Below are positions 26,055 through 40,250 of a stretch of 64,000 bases of DNA, piece by piece. Within the stretch, counting starts at the first letter, position 1, and each line of letters starts with the position of its first letter. The translations under genes and the position numbers were made by a program. The notes beneath the pieces were generated by a model, which saw only the letters and a list, made by a program, of their open reading frames with translations, did no database searches and had not been told where the DNA came from. Location of the stretch: assembly GCF_910591885.1 (NCBI RefSeq), contig NW_025963555.1, forward strand, positions 2,418,001 through 2,482,000. The letters run 5' to 3'. Source of the stretch: Bombus terrestris. Its lineage: Eukaryota > Arthropoda > Insecta > Hymenoptera > Apidae.

Positions 26055-27739
26055 TTGCGTTCATTATTCGACATGGTGCGACATATTTCGAATTTGCGAA
26101 CGTGTCGGATCGGGTGTGAGGTTGGACAGGATTTTTACGAGCGAGCGGAGCGAGCGAGCAGCGGTCACAATTTCCAAGCTATACATATACCTTATATTGC
26201 CTTGCATATATTTTGTGTTATACCTAATTTTGTCAGACATTTCGGACATCACATTGCACTGTGGTATGTGGAAATAGTACTATTTATGCGAAGCTATTCA
26301 TAAACCGTAAACATTTGTCAGTAGGCAATAGGACAAAGTCTTCCGGCTCCTCGGGCTGGTGCGAATATTTCAATGTCCGTATGTGCCAAACCGTTGGTTA
26401 GTGACACAACTTTACGCGTATCTGGCTCGCCGCGCTCGCTCGAAAATTATAGCCTAACGTAAAACCAATCCATCTTGCGTTCATTATTCGATATGGTGGC
26501 GACATATTTCGAATTTGCGAACGTGTCGGATCGGTTGTGAGGTTGGACAGGATTTTTACGAGCGAGCGTAGCGAGCGAGCAACGATCACAATTTGCAAGC
26601 CATACACATACCTTATATTGCCTTGCATATATTTCGTGTTATAACCAAATTTTGTCAGACATTTCGGACATCACATTGCACTGTACTATGTGGAAATAGT
26701 ACTATTTATATGAAACTACTCATAAACTGTAAACATTTGTCAGTAGGCAATAGGATAAAGACTTCCGTCTCCTCGGGCTGGTGCGAATATTTCAATGTCC
26801 GTATGTGCCAAACCGTTGGTTTGTGACACACCTTTACACGTATCTCGCTCGCTGCGCTCGCTCGAAAGCTATAGCCTAACCTAAAACCAATCCATCTTGC
26901 GTTCATTATTCGATATGTTGGCGACATATTTCGAATTTGCGAACGTATCGGAACGGTTGTGAGGTTGGACTAGATTTTTACAAGCGAGCGTAGCGAGCGA
27001 GCAACGATCACAATTTGCAAGCCATACACATACCTTATATTGCCTTGCATATATTTCGTGTTATTACCTAATTTTGTCAGACATTTCGGACATCACATTG
27101 CACTGTACGATGTGGAAATAGTACTATTTATGTGAAACTATTCATAAACTGTATACGTTTGTCAGTAGGCAATAGGATAAAGACTTCCGGCTCCTCGGGC
27201 TGGTGCGAATATTTGAATGTCCCAATGTGCAAACCGATGGACTGTGACACACCTTTACGCGTATCTCGCTCGCTGCGCTCGCTCGAAAACTATAGCCTAA
27301 CCCAAAACCAATCCATCTTGCGTTCATTATTCGATATGGTGGCGACATATTTCAAATTTAGGAACGTGTCGGATCGGATGTGACATTGGACTAAATTTTT
27401 ACGAGCGAGCGGAGCGAGCGAGCAACGGTAACAATTTCCAAGCTATACATGAACCTTATATTGCCTTGCATATATTTTGTGTTATTACCTAATTTTGTCA
27501 GACATTTCGGACATCACATTGCACTGTGGTATGTGGAAATAGTACTATTTATGTGAAGCTATTCATAAACCGTAAACATTTGTCAGTAGGCAATAGGACA
27601 AAGTCTTCCGGCTCCTCGGGCTGGTGCGAATATTTCAATGTCCGTATGTGCCAAACCGTTGGTTTGTGACACACCTTTATGCGTATCTGGCTCGCCGCGC
27701 TCGCTCGAAAATTATAGCCTAACGTAAAACCAATCCATC
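26055..27739. repeat. 1,685-bp (4-unit) higher-order repeat, copy 2
   Basis: It has the same unit order as its neighbours. It lacks the GAGGTTGTACAGG and TTTTGACAG variants that copies 1, 3 and 4 share, and has GTTATAACC near 26640. Near 26985-27060 it holds CGTAGCGAGCGAG plus TTGCAAGCCATACACATACC where the other copies have the CATAGACC/TTGGCTTGC type, so it is a mosaic. Confidence 0.87.
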
Positions 27740-29424
27740 TTGCGTTCATTATTCGACATGGTGCGACATATTTCGAATTTGCGAACGTGTCGGATCGGGT
27801 GTGAGGTTGGACAGGATTTTTACGAGCGAGCGGAGCGAGCGAGCAGCGGTCACAATTTCCAAGCTATACATATACCTTATATTGCCTTGCATATATTTTG
27901 TGTTATACCTAATTTTGTCAGACATTTCGGACATCACATTGCACTGTGGTATGTGGAAATAGTACTATTTATGCGAAGCTATTCATAAACCGTAAACATT
28001 TGTCAGTAGGCAATAGGACAAAGTCTTCCGGCTCCTCGGGCTGGTGCGAATATTTCAATGTCCGTATGTGCCAAACCGTTGGTTAGTGACACACCTTTAC
28101 GCGTATCTGGCTCGCCGCGCTCGCTCGAAAATTATAGCCTAACGTAAAACCAATCCATCTTGCGTTCATTATTCGATATGGTGGCGACATATTTCGAATT
28201 TGCGAACGTGTCGGATCGGTTGTGAGGTTGTACAGGATTTTTACGAGCGAGCGTAGCGAGCGAGCAACGATCACAATTTGCAAGCCATACACATACCTTA
28301 TATTGCCTTGCATATATTTCGTGTTATTACCAAATTTTGACAGACATTTCGGACATCACATTGCACTGTACTATGTGGAAATAGTACTATTTATATGAAA
28401 CTACTCATAAACTGTAAACCTTTGTCAGTGGGCAATAGGATAAAGACTTCCGTCTCCTCGGGCTGGTGCGAATATTTCAATGTCCGTATGTGCCAAACCG
28501 TTGGTTTGTGACACACCTTTACACGTATCTCGCTCGCTGCGCTCGCTCGAAAGCTATAGCCTAACCTAAAACCAATCCATCTTGCGTTCATTATTCGATA
28601 TGGTGGCGACATATTTCGAATTTGCGAACGTATCGGAACGGTTGTGAGGTTGGACTAGATTTTTACAAGCGAGCGGAGCGAGCGAGCAACGATCACAATT
28701 TCCAAGCTATACATAGACCTTATATTGGCTTGCATATAATTCGTGTTATTACCTAATTTTGTCAGACATTTCGGACATCACATTGCACTGTACGATGTGG
28801 AAATAGTACTATTTATGTGAAACTATTCATAAACTGTATACGTTTGTCAGTAGGCAATAGGATAAAGACTTCCGGCTCCTCGGGCTGGTGCGAATATTTG
28901 AATGTCCCAATGTGCAAACCGATGGACTGTGACACACCTTTACGCGTATCTCGCTCGCTGCGCTCGCTCGAAAACTATAGCCTAACCCAAAACCAATCCA
29001 TCTTGCGTTCATTATTCGATATGGTGGCGACATATTTCAAATTTAGGAACGTGTCGGATCGGATGTGACATTGGACTAAATTTTTACGAGCGAGCGGAGC
29101 GAGCGAGCAACGGTAACAATTTCCAAGCTATACATGAACCTTATATTGCCTTGCATATATTTCGTGTTATTACCTAATTTTGTCAGACATTTCGGACATC
29201 ACATTGCACTGTGGTATGTGGAAATAGTACTATTTATGTGAAGCTATTCATAAACCGTAAACATTTGTCAGTAGGCAATAGGACAAAGTCTTCCGGCTCC
29301 TCGGGCTGGTGCGAATATTTCAATGTCCGTATGTGCCAAACCGTTGGTTTGTGACACACCTTTACGCGTATCTGGCTCGCCGCGCTCGCTCGAAAATTAT
29401 AGCCTAACGTAAAACCAATCCATC
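27740..29424. repeat. 1,685-bp (4-unit) higher-order repeat, copy 3
   Basis: Nearly identical to copy 4. Both carry GTAAACCTTTGTCAGTGGG in the third unit (near 28416 and 30101), GAGGTTGTACAGG and TTTTGACAG. This marks copies 3 and 4 as the most recent duplication in the domain. Confidence 0.88.
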
Positions 29425-31109
29425 TTGCGTTCATTATTCGACATGGTGCGACATATTTCGAATTTGCGAACGTGTCGGATCGGGTGTGAGGTTGGACAGG
29501 ATTTTTACGAGCGAGCGGAGCGAGCGAGCAGCGGTCACAATTTCCAAGCTATACATATACCTTATATTGCCTTGCATATATTTTGTGTTATACCTAATTT
29601 TGTCAGACATTTCGGACATCACATTGCACTGTGGTATGTGGAAATAGTACTATTTATGCGAAGCTATTCATAAACCGTAAACATTTGTCAGTAGGCAATA
29701 GGACAAAGTCTTCCGGCTCCTCGGGCTGGTGCGAATATTTCAATGTCCGTATGTGCCAAACCGTTGGTTAGTGACACACCTTTACGCGTATCTGGCTCGC
29801 CGCGCTCGCTCGAAAATTATAGCCTAACGTAAAACCAATCCATCTTGCGTTCATTATTCGATATGGTGGCGACATATTTCGAATTTGCGAACGTGTCGGA
29901 TCGGTTGTGAGGTTGTACAGGATTTTTACGAGCGAGCGTAGCGAGCGAGCAACGATCACAATTTGCAAGCCATACACATACCTTATATTGCCTTGCATAT
30001 ATTTCGTGTTATTACCAAATTTTGACAGACATTTCGGACATCACATTGCACTGTACTATGTGGAAATAGTACTATTTATATGAAACTACTCATAAACTGT
30101 AAACCTTTGTCAGTGGGCAATAGGATAAAGACTTCCGTCTCCTCGGGCTGGTGCGAATATTTCAATGTCCGTATGTGCCAAACCGTTGGTTTGTGACACA
30201 CCTTTACACGTATCTCGCTCGCTGCGCTCGCTCGAAAGCTATAGCCTAACCTAAAACCAATCCATCTTGCGTTCATTATTCGATATGGTGGCGACATATT
30301 TCGAATTTGCGAACGTATCGGAACGGTTGTGAGGTTGGACTAGATTTTTACAAGCGAGCGGAGCGAGCGAGCAACGATCACAATTTCCAAGCTATACATA
30401 GACCTTATATTGGCTTGCATATAATTCGTGTTATTACCTAATTTTGTCAGACATTTCGGACATCACATTGCACTGTACGATGTGGAAATAGTACTATTTA
30501 TGTGAAACTATTCATAAACTGTATACGTTTGTCAGTAGGCAATAGGATAAAGACTTCCGGCTCCTCGGGCTGGTGCGAATATTTGAATGTCCCAATGTGC
30601 AAACCGATGGACTGTGACACACCTTTACGCGTATCTCGCTCGCTGCGCTCGCTCGAAAACTATAGCCTAACCCAAAATCAATCCATCTTGCGTTCATTAT
30701 TCGATATGGTGGCGACATATTTCAAATTTAGGAACGTGTCGGATCGGATGTGACATTGGACTAAATTTTTACGAGCGAGCGGAGCGAGCGAGCAACGGTA
30801 ACAATTTCCAAGCTATACATGAACCTTATATTGCCTTGCATATATTTCGTGTTATTACCTAATTTTGTCAGACATTTCGGACATCACATTGCACTGTGGT
30901 ATGTGGAAATAGTACTATATATGTGAAGCTATTCATAAACCGTAAACATTTGTCAGTAGGCAATAGGACAAAGTCTTCCGGCTCCTCGGGCTGGTGCGAA
31001 TATTTCAATGCCCTTATGTGCCAAACCGTTGGTTAGTGACACACCTTTACGCGTATCTGGCTCGCCGCGCTCGCTCGAAAATTATAGCCTAACGTAAAAC
31101 CAATCCATC
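29425..31109. repeat. 1,685-bp (4-unit) higher-order repeat, copy 4
   Basis: It differs from copy 3 by single bases, for example CCCAAAATCAATCC near 30675 and CTATATATGTGAAGC near 30915, where the palindrome end is altered. Confidence 0.88.
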
Positions 31110-31873
31110 TTGCGTTCATTATTCGACATGGTGCGACATATTTCGAATTTGCGAACGTGTCGGATCGGGTGTGGGGTTGGACAGGATTTTTACGAGCGAG
31201 CGGAGCGAGCGAGCAGCGGTCACAATTTCCAAGCTATACATATACCTTATATTGCCTTGCATATATTTTGTGTTATACCTAATTTTGTCAGACATTTCGG
31301 ACATCACATTGCACTGTGGTATGTGGAAATAGTACTATTTATGCGAAGCTATTCATAAACCGTAAACATTTGTCAGTAGGCAATAGGACAAAGTCTTCCG
31401 GCTCCTCGGGCTGGTGCGAATATTTCAATGTCCGTATGTGCCAAACCGTTGGTTAGTGACACACCTTTACGCGTATCTGGCTCGCCGCGCTCGCTCGAAA
31501 ATTATAGCCTAACGTAAAACCAATCCATCTTGCGTTCATTATTCGATATGGTGGCGACATATTTCGAATTTGCGAACGTGTCGGATCGGGTGTGAGGTTG
31601 GACAGGATTTTTACGAGCGAGCGGAGCGAGCGAGCAGCGGTCACAATTTCCAAGCTATACATATACCTTATATTGCCTTGCATATATTTTGTGTTATACC
31701 TAATTTTGTCAGACATTTCTGACATCACATTGCACTGTGGTATGTGGAAATAGTACTATTTATGCGAAGCTATTCATAAACCGTAAACATTTGTCAGTAG
31801 GCAATAGGACAAAGTCTTCCGGCTCCTCGGGCTGGTGCGAATATTTCAATGTCCGTATGTGCCAAACCGTTGC
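31110..31873. repeat. Start of a fifth 4-unit copy, broken off
   Basis: The first unit matches the start of the 1,685-bp repeat, with GTGTGGGGTTGG as a private change near 31170. The following unit repeats the first unit type instead of the expected second type, so two like units stand side by side. This is where the 4-unit period ends and the 3-unit period begins. Confidence 0.75.
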
Positions 31874-34800
31874 TTAGTGACACACCTTTACGCGTATCTG
31901 GCTCGCCGCGCTCGCTCGAAAATTATAGCCTAACGTAAAACCAATCCATCTTGCGTTCATTATTCGATATGGTGGCGACATATTTCGAATTTGCGAACGT
32001 GTCGGATCGGTTGTGAGGTTGGACAGGATTTTTACGAGCGAGCGTAGCGAGCGAGCAACGATCACAATTTGCAAGCCATACACATACCTTATATTGCCTT
32101 GCATATATTTCGTGTTATTACCAAATTTTGTCAGACATTTCGGACATCACATTGCACTGTACTATGTGGAAATAGTACTATTTATATGAAACTACTCATA
32201 AACTGTAAACATTTGTCAGTAGGCAATAGGATAAAGACTTCCGTCTCCTCGGGCTGGTGCGAATATTTCAATGTCCGTATGTGCCAAACCGTTGGTTTGT
32301 GACACACCTTTACACGTATCTCGCTCGCTGCGCTCGCTCGAAAGCTATAGCCTAACCTAAAACCAATCCATCTTGCGTTCATTATTCGATATGGTGGCGA
32401 CATATTTCGAATTTGCGAACGTATCGGAACGGTTGTGAGGTTGGACTAGATTTTTACAAGCGAGCGGAGCGAGCGAGCAACGATCACAATTTCCAAGCTA
32501 TACATAGACCTTATATTGGCTTGCATATAATTCGTGTTATTACCTAATTTTGTCAGACATTTCGGACATCACATTGCACTGTGGTATGTGGAAATAGTAC
32601 TATTTATGTGAAGCTATTCATAAACCGTAAACATTTGTCAGTAGGCAATAGGACAAAGTCTTCCGGCTCCTCGGGCTGGTGCGAATATTTGAATGTCCCA
32701 ATGTGCAAACCGATGGACTGTGACACACCTTTACGCGTATCTCGCTCGCTGCGCTCGCTCGAAAACTATAGCCTAACCCAAAACCAATCCATCTTGCGTT
32801 CATTATTCGATATGGTGGCGACATATTTCAAATTTAGGAACGTGTCGGATCGGATGTGACAATGGACTAAATTTTTACGAGCGAGCGGAGCGAGCGAGCA
32901 ACGGTAACAATTTCCAAGCTATACATGAACCTTATATTGCCTTGCATATATTTCGTGTTATACCTAATTTTGTCAGACATTTCGGACATCACATTGCACT
33001 GTGGTATGTGGAAATAGTACTATTTATGCGAAGCTATTCATAAACCGTAAACATTTGTCAGTAGGCAATAGGACAAAGTCTTCCGGCTCCTCGGGCTGGT
33101 GCGAATATTTCAATGTCCGTATGTGCCAAACCGTTGGTTAGTGACACACCTTTACGCGTATCTGGCTCGCCGCGCTCGCTCGAAAATTATAGCCTAACGT
33201 AAAACCAATCCATCTTGCGTTCATTATTCGATATGGTGGCGACATATTTCGAATTTGCGAACGTGTCGGATCGGTTGTGAGGTTGGACAGGATTTTTACG
33301 AGCGAGCGTAGCGAGCGAGCAACGATCACAATTTGCAAGCCATACACATACCTTATATTGCCTTGCATATATTTCGTGTTATTACCAAATTTTGTCAGAC
33401 ATTTCGGACATCACATTGCACTGTACTATGTGGAAATAGTACTATTTATATGAAACTACTCATAAACTGTAAACATTTGTCAGTAGGCAATAGGATAAAG
33501 ACTTCCGTCTCCTCGGGCTGGTGCGAATATTTCAATGTCCGTATGTGCCAAACCGTTGGTTTGTGACACACCTTTACGCGTACCTCGCTCGCTGCGCTCG
33601 CTCGAAAGCTATAGCCTAACCTAAAACCAATGCATCTTGCGTTCATTATTCGATATGGTGGCGACATATTTCGAATTTGCGAACGTATCGGAACGGTTGT
33701 GAGGTTGGACTAGATTTTTACAAGCGAGCGGAGCGAGCGAGCAACGATCACAATTTCCAAGCTATACATAGACCTTATATTGGCTTGCATATAATTCGTG
33801 TTATTACCTAATTTTGTCAGACATTTCGGACATCACATTGCACTGTACGTTGTGGAAATAGTACTATTTATGTGAAACTATTCATAAACTGTATACGTTT
33901 GTCAGTAGGCAATAGGATAAAGACTTCCGGCTCCTCGGGCTGGTGCGAATATTTGAATGTCCCAATGTGCAAACCGATGGACTGTGACACACCTTTACGC
34001 GTATCTCGCTCGCTGCGCTCGCTCGAAAACTATAGCCTAACCCAAAACCAATCCATCTTGCGTTCATTATTCGATATGGTGGCGACATATTTCAAATTTA
34101 GGAACGTGTCGGATCGGATGTGACATTGGACTAAATTTTTACGAGCGAGCGGAGCGAGCGAGCAACGGTAACAATTTCCAAGCTATACATGAACCTTATA
34201 TTGCCTTGCATATATTTTGTGTTATTACCTAATTTTGTCAGACATTTCGGACATCACATTGCACTGTGATATGTGGAAATAGTACTATTTATCTGAAGCT
34301 ATTCATAAACCGTAAACATTTGTCAGTAGGCAATAGGACAAAGACTTCCGGCTCCTCGGGCTGGTGCGAATGTTTCAATGTCCGTATGTGCCAAACCGTT
34401 GGTTACTGACACACCTTTACGCGTATCTGGCTCGCCGCCCTCGCTCGAAAATTATAGCCTAACGTAAAACCAATCCATCTTGCGTTCATTATTTGATATG
34501 GTGGCGACATATTTCGAATTTGCGAACGTGTCGGATCGGTTGTGAGGTTGGACAGGATTTTTACGAGCGAGCGGAGCGAGCGAGCAACGATCACAATTTG
34601 CAAGCCATACACATACCTTATATTGCCTTGCATATATTTCGTGTTATTACCAAATTTTGTCAGACATTTCGGACATCACATTGCACTGTACTATGTGGAA
34701 ATAGTACTATTTATATGAAACTACTTATAAACTGTAAACATTTGTCAGTAGGCAATAGGATAAAGACTTCCGTCTCCTCGGGCTGGTGTGAATATTTCAA

Positions 34801-37640
34801 TGTCCGTATGTGCCAAACCGTTGATTTGTGACACACCTTTACACGTATCTCGCTCGCTGCGCTCGCTCGAAAGCTATAGCCTAACCTAAAACCAATCCAT
34901 CTTGCGTTCATTATTCGATATGGTGGCGACATATTTCGAATTTGCGAACGTATCGGAACGGTTGTGAGGTTGGACTAGATTTTTACAAGCGAGCGGAGCG
35001 AGCGAGCAACGATCACAATTTCCAAGCTATACATAGACCTTATATTGGCTTGCATATAATTCGTGTTATTACCTAATTTTGTCAGACATTTCGGACGTCA
35101 CATTGCACTGTGGTATGTGGAAATAGTACTATTTATGTGAAGCTATTCATAAACCGTAAACATTTGTCAGTAGGCAATAGGACAAAGACTTCCGGCTCCA
35201 CGGGCTGGTGCGAATATTTCAATGTCCGTATGTGCCAAACCGTCGGTTAGTGACACACCTTTACGCGTATCTGGCTCGACGCGCTCGCTCGAAAATTATA
35301 GCCTAACCTAAAACCAATACATCTTGCGTTCATTATTCGATATGGTGGCGACATATTTCTAATTTGCGAACGTGTCGGATCGGTTGTGAGGTTGGACAGG
35401 ATTTTTACGAGCGAGCGGAGCGAGCGAGCAACGATCACAATTTCCAAGCTATACATATACCTTATATTGCCTTGCATATATTTTGTGTTATACCTAATTT
35501 TGTCAGACATTTCGGACATCACATTGCACTGTGGTATGTGGAAATAGTACTATTTATGCAAAGCTATTCATAAACCGTAAACATTTGTCAGTAGGCAATA
35601 GGACAAAGTCTTCCGGCTCCTCGGGCTGGTGCGAATATTTCAATGTCCGTATGTGCCAAACCGTTGGTTAGTGACACACCTTTACGCGTATCTGGCTCGC
35701 CGCGCTCGCTCGAAAATTATAGCCTAACGTAAAACCAATCCATCTTGCGTTCATTATTCGATATGGTGGCGACATATTTCGAATTTGCGAACGTGTCGGA
35801 TCGGTTGTGAGGTTGGACAGGATTTTTACGAGCGAGCGTAGCGAGCGAGCAACGATCACAATTTGCAAGCCATACACATACCTTATATTGCCTTGCATAT
35901 ATTTCGTGTTATTACCAAATTTTGTCAGACATTTCGGACATCACATTGCACTGTACTATGTGGAAATAGTACTATTTATATGAAACTACTCATAAACTGT
36001 AAACATTTGTCAGTAGGCAATAGGATAAAGACTTCCGTCTCCTCGGGCTGGTGCGAATATTTCAATGTCCGTATGTGCCAAACCGTTGGTTTGTGACACA
36101 CCTTTACACGTATCTCGCTCGCTGCGCTCGCTCGAAAGCTATAGCCTAACCTAAAACCAATCCATCTTGCGTTCATTATTCGATATGGTGGCGACATATT
36201 TCGAATTTGCGAACGTATCGGAACGGTTGTGAGGTTGGACTAGATTTTTACAAGCGAGCGGAGCGAGCGAGCAACGATCACAATTTCCAAGCTATACATA
36301 GACCTTATATTGGCTTGCATATAATTCGTGTTATTACCTAATTTTGTCAGACATTTCGGACATCACATTGCACTGTACGATGTGGAAATAGTACTATGTA
36401 TGTGAAACTATTCATAAACTGTATACGTTTGTCAGTAGGCAATAGGATAAAGACTTCCGGCTCCTCGGGCTGGTGCGAATATTTGAATGTCCCAATGTGC
36501 AAACCGATGGACTGTGACACACCTTTACGCGTATCTCGCTCGCTGCGCTCGCTCGAAAACTATAGCCTAACCCAAAACCAATCCATCTTGCGTTCATTAT
36601 TCGATATGGTGGCGACATATTTCAAATTTAGGAACGTGTCGGATCGGATGTGACATTGGACTAAATTTTTACGAGCGAGCGGAGCGAGCGAGCAACGGTA
36701 ACAATTTCCAAGCTATACATGAACCTTATATTGCCTTGCATATATTTTGTGTTATTACCTAATTTTGTCAGACATTTCGGACATCACATTGCACTGTGAT
36801 ATGTGGAAATAGTACTATTTATCTGAAGCTATTCATAAACCGTAAACATTTGTCAGTAGGCAATAGGACAAAGACTTCCGGCTCCTCGGGCTGGTGCGAA
36901 TGTTTCAATGTCCGTATGTGCCAAACCGTTGGTTACTGACACACCTTTACGCGTATCTGGCTCGCCGCCCTCGCTCGAAAATTATAGCCTAACGTAAAAC
37001 CAATCCATCTTGCGTTCATTATTTGATATGGTGGCGACATATTTCGAATTTGCGAACGTGTCGGATCGGTTGTGAGGTTGGACAGGATTTTTACGAGCGA
37101 GCGGAGCGAGCGAGCAACGATCACAATTTGCAAGCCATACACATACCTTATATTGCCTTGCATATATTTCGTGTTATTACCAAATTTTGTCAGACATTTC
37201 GGACATCACATTGCACTGTACTATGTGGAAATAGTACTATTTATATGAAACTACTTATAAACTGTAAACATTTGTCAGTAGGCAATAGGATAAAGACTTC
37301 CGTCTCCTCGGGCTGGTGCGAATATTTCAATGTCCGTATGTGCCAAACCGTTGGTTTGTGACACACCTTTACACGTATCTCGCTCGCTGCGCTCGCTCGA
37401 AAGCTATAGCCTAACCTAAAACCAATCCATCTTGCGTTCATTATTCGATATGGTGGCGACATATTTCGAATTTGCGAACGTATCGGAACGGTTGTGAGGT
37501 TGGACTAGATTTTTACAAGCGAGCGGAGCGAGCGAGCAACGATCACAATTTCCAAGCTATACATAGACCTTATATTGGCTTGCATATAATTCGTGTTATT
37601 ACCTAATTTTGTCAGACATTTCGGACGTCACATTGCACTG
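31874..37640. repeat. 1,265-bp (3-unit) higher-order repeat domain
   Basis: Equivalent positions fall at 31874, 33138, 34403, 35668 and 36933, giving periods of 1,264-1,265 bp (3 x 422 minus 1 or 2). The usual missing base is in TGTGCAAACC. The unit order is the 1,685-bp order with one unit absent. The copies from 34403 and 36933 are closest to each other (TTATTTGATATGG, TTTATCTGAAGC, CCGCCCTCGC), giving a 2,530-bp super-period. The copy from 34403 has a different third unit (GGCTCCACGGG, CCGTCGGTTAG, GGCTCGACGCG near 35190-35280). Confidence 0.78.
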
Positions 37641-40182
37641 TGGTATGTGGAAATAGTACTATTTATGTGAAACTATTCATAAACTGTATACATTTGTCAG
37701 TAGGCAATAGGATAAAGACTTCCGGCTCCTCGGGCTGGTGCGAATATTTGAATGTCCCAATGTGCCAAACCGATGGATTGTGACACACCTTTACGCGTAT
37801 CTCGCTCGCTGCGCTCGCTCGAAAACTATAGCCTAACCTAAAACCAACCCATCTTGCTTTCATTATTCGACATGGTGGCGACATATTTCGAATTTGCGAA
37901 CGTGTCGGATCGGTTGTGAGGTTGGACAGGATTTTTACGAGAGAGCGGAGCCAGCGAGCAACGATCACAATTTCCAAGCTATACATATACCTTATATTGC
38001 CTTGCATATAATTCGTGTTATTACCTAATTTTGTCAGACATTTCGGACATCTCATTGCACTGTGGTATGTGGAAATACTACTATTTATGTGAAGCTATTC
38101 ATAAACCGTAAACATTTGTCAGTAGGCAATAGGACAAAGACTTCCGGCTCCTCGGGCTGGTGCGAATATTTCAATGTCCGTATGTGCCAAACCGTTGGTT
38201 TGTGACACACCTTTACGCGTATCTCGCTCGCCGCGGTCGCTCGAAAATTATAGCCTAACCTAAAACCAATCCATCTTGCGTTCATTATTCGATATGGTGG
38301 CGACATATTTCTAATTTGCGAACGTGTCGGATCGGTTGTGAGGTTGGACAGGATTTTTACGAGAGAGCGGAGCCAGCGAGCAACGATCACAATTTCCAAG
38401 CTATACATATACCTTATATTGCCTTGCATATATTTCGTGTTATTACCTAATTTTGTCAGACATTTCGGACATCACATTGCACTGTGGTATGTGGAAATAG
38501 TACTATTTATGTGAAACTATTCATAAACTGTAAACATTTGTCAGTAGGCAATAGGATAAAGACTTCCGGCTCCTCGGGCTGGTGCGAATATTTCAATGTC
38601 CGTATGTGCCAAACCGTTGGTTTGTGACACACCTTTACGCGTATCTCGCTCGCTGCGCTCGCTCGAAAACTATAGCCTAACCTAAAACCAATCCATCTTG
38701 CGTTCATTATTCGACATGGTGGCGACATATTTCGAATTTGCGAACGTGTCGGATCGGTTGTGAGGTTGGACAGGATTTTTACGAGCGAGCGGAGCGAGCG
38801 AGCAACGATCACAATTTCCAAGCTATACATGTACCTTATATTGCCTTGCATATAATTCGTGTTATTACCTAATTTTGTCAGACATTTCGGACATCACATT
38901 GCACTGTGGTATGTGGAAATAGTACTATTTATGTGAAGCTATTCATAAACCGTAAACATTTGTCAGTAGGCAATAGGACAAAGACTTCCGGCTCCTCGGG
39001 CTGGTGCGAATATTTCAATGTCCGTATGTGCCAAACCGTTGGTTTGTGACACACCTTTACGCGTATCTGGCTCGCCGCGGTCGCTCGAAAATTATAGCCT
39101 AACCTAAAACCAATCCATCTTGCGTTCATTATTCGATATGGTGGCGACATATTTCTAATTTGCGAACGTGTCGGATCGGTTGTGAGGTTGGACAGGATTT
39201 TTACGAGAGAGCGGAGCCAGCGAGCAACGATCACAATTTCCAAGCTATACATATACCTTATATTGCCTTGCATATAATTCGTGTTATTACCTAATTTTGT
39301 CAGACATTTCGGACGTCACATTGCACTGTGGTATGTGGAAATAGTACTATTTACGTGAAGCTATTCATAAACCGTAAACATTTGTCAGTAGGCAATAGGA
39401 CAAAGACTTCCGGCTCCTCGGGCTGGTGCGAATATTTCAATGTCCGTATGTGCCAAACCGTTGGTTAGTGACACACCTTTACGCGTATCTGGCTCGCCGC
39501 GCTCGCTCGAAAATTATAGCCTAACCTAAAACCAATCCATCTTGCGTTCATTATTCGATATGGTGGCGACATATTTCTAATTTGCGAATGTGTCGGATCG
39601 GTTGTGAGGTTGGACAGGATTTTTACGAGCGAGCGGAGCGAGCGAGCAACGATCACAATTTGCAAGCCATACACATACCTTATATTGCCTTGCATATATT
39701 TCGTGTTATTACCAAATTTTGTCAGACATTTCGGACATCACATTGCACTGTGATATGTGGAAATAGTACTATTTATGTGAAGCTATTCATAAACCGTAAA
39801 CATTTGTCAGTAGGCAATAGGATAAAGACTTCCGGCTCCTCGGGCTGGTGCGAATATTTCAATGTCCGTATGTCCCAAACCGTTGGTTTGTGACACACCT
39901 TTACGCGTATCTCGCGCGCTGCGCTCGCTCGAAAACCATAGCCTAACCTAAAACCAATACATCTGGCGTTCATTATTCGACATGGTGGCGACATATTTCG
40001 AATTTGCGAACGTGTCGGATCGGGTGTGAGGTTGGACAGGATTTTTACGAGCGAGCGGAGCGAGCGAGCAGCGGTCACAATTTCCAAGCTATACATATAC
40101 CTTATATTGCCTTGCATATAATTCGTGTTATTACCTAATTTTGTCAGACATTTCGGACGTCACATTGCACTGTGGTATGTGG

Positions 40183-40196
40183 AAATAGTACTATTT
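40183..40196. repeat. Perfect 14-bp palindrome marking unit phase
   Basis: AAATAGTACTATTT equals its own reverse complement and recurs in nearly all units. Exceptions are few: AAATAATACTATTT at 58324, 59168, 60434 and 61277; AAATGGTACTATTT at 19109; AAATAGTGCTATTT at 19531 and 19953; and a one-base loss shared by the units near 13215 and 17428. A palindrome of this size could bind a dimeric protein or extrude as a small cruciform, but no binding factor can be named from sequence. Confidence 0.9.
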
Positions 40197-40250
40197 ATGT
40201 GAAACTATTCATAAACCGTAAACATTTGTCAGTAGGCAATAGGACAAAGA

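Noticed and set aside
40183..40196. Replication origin or operator of a bacterial system
   Set aside because: The palindrome is one of about 150 copies in a eukaryote-like satellite with no genes around it.
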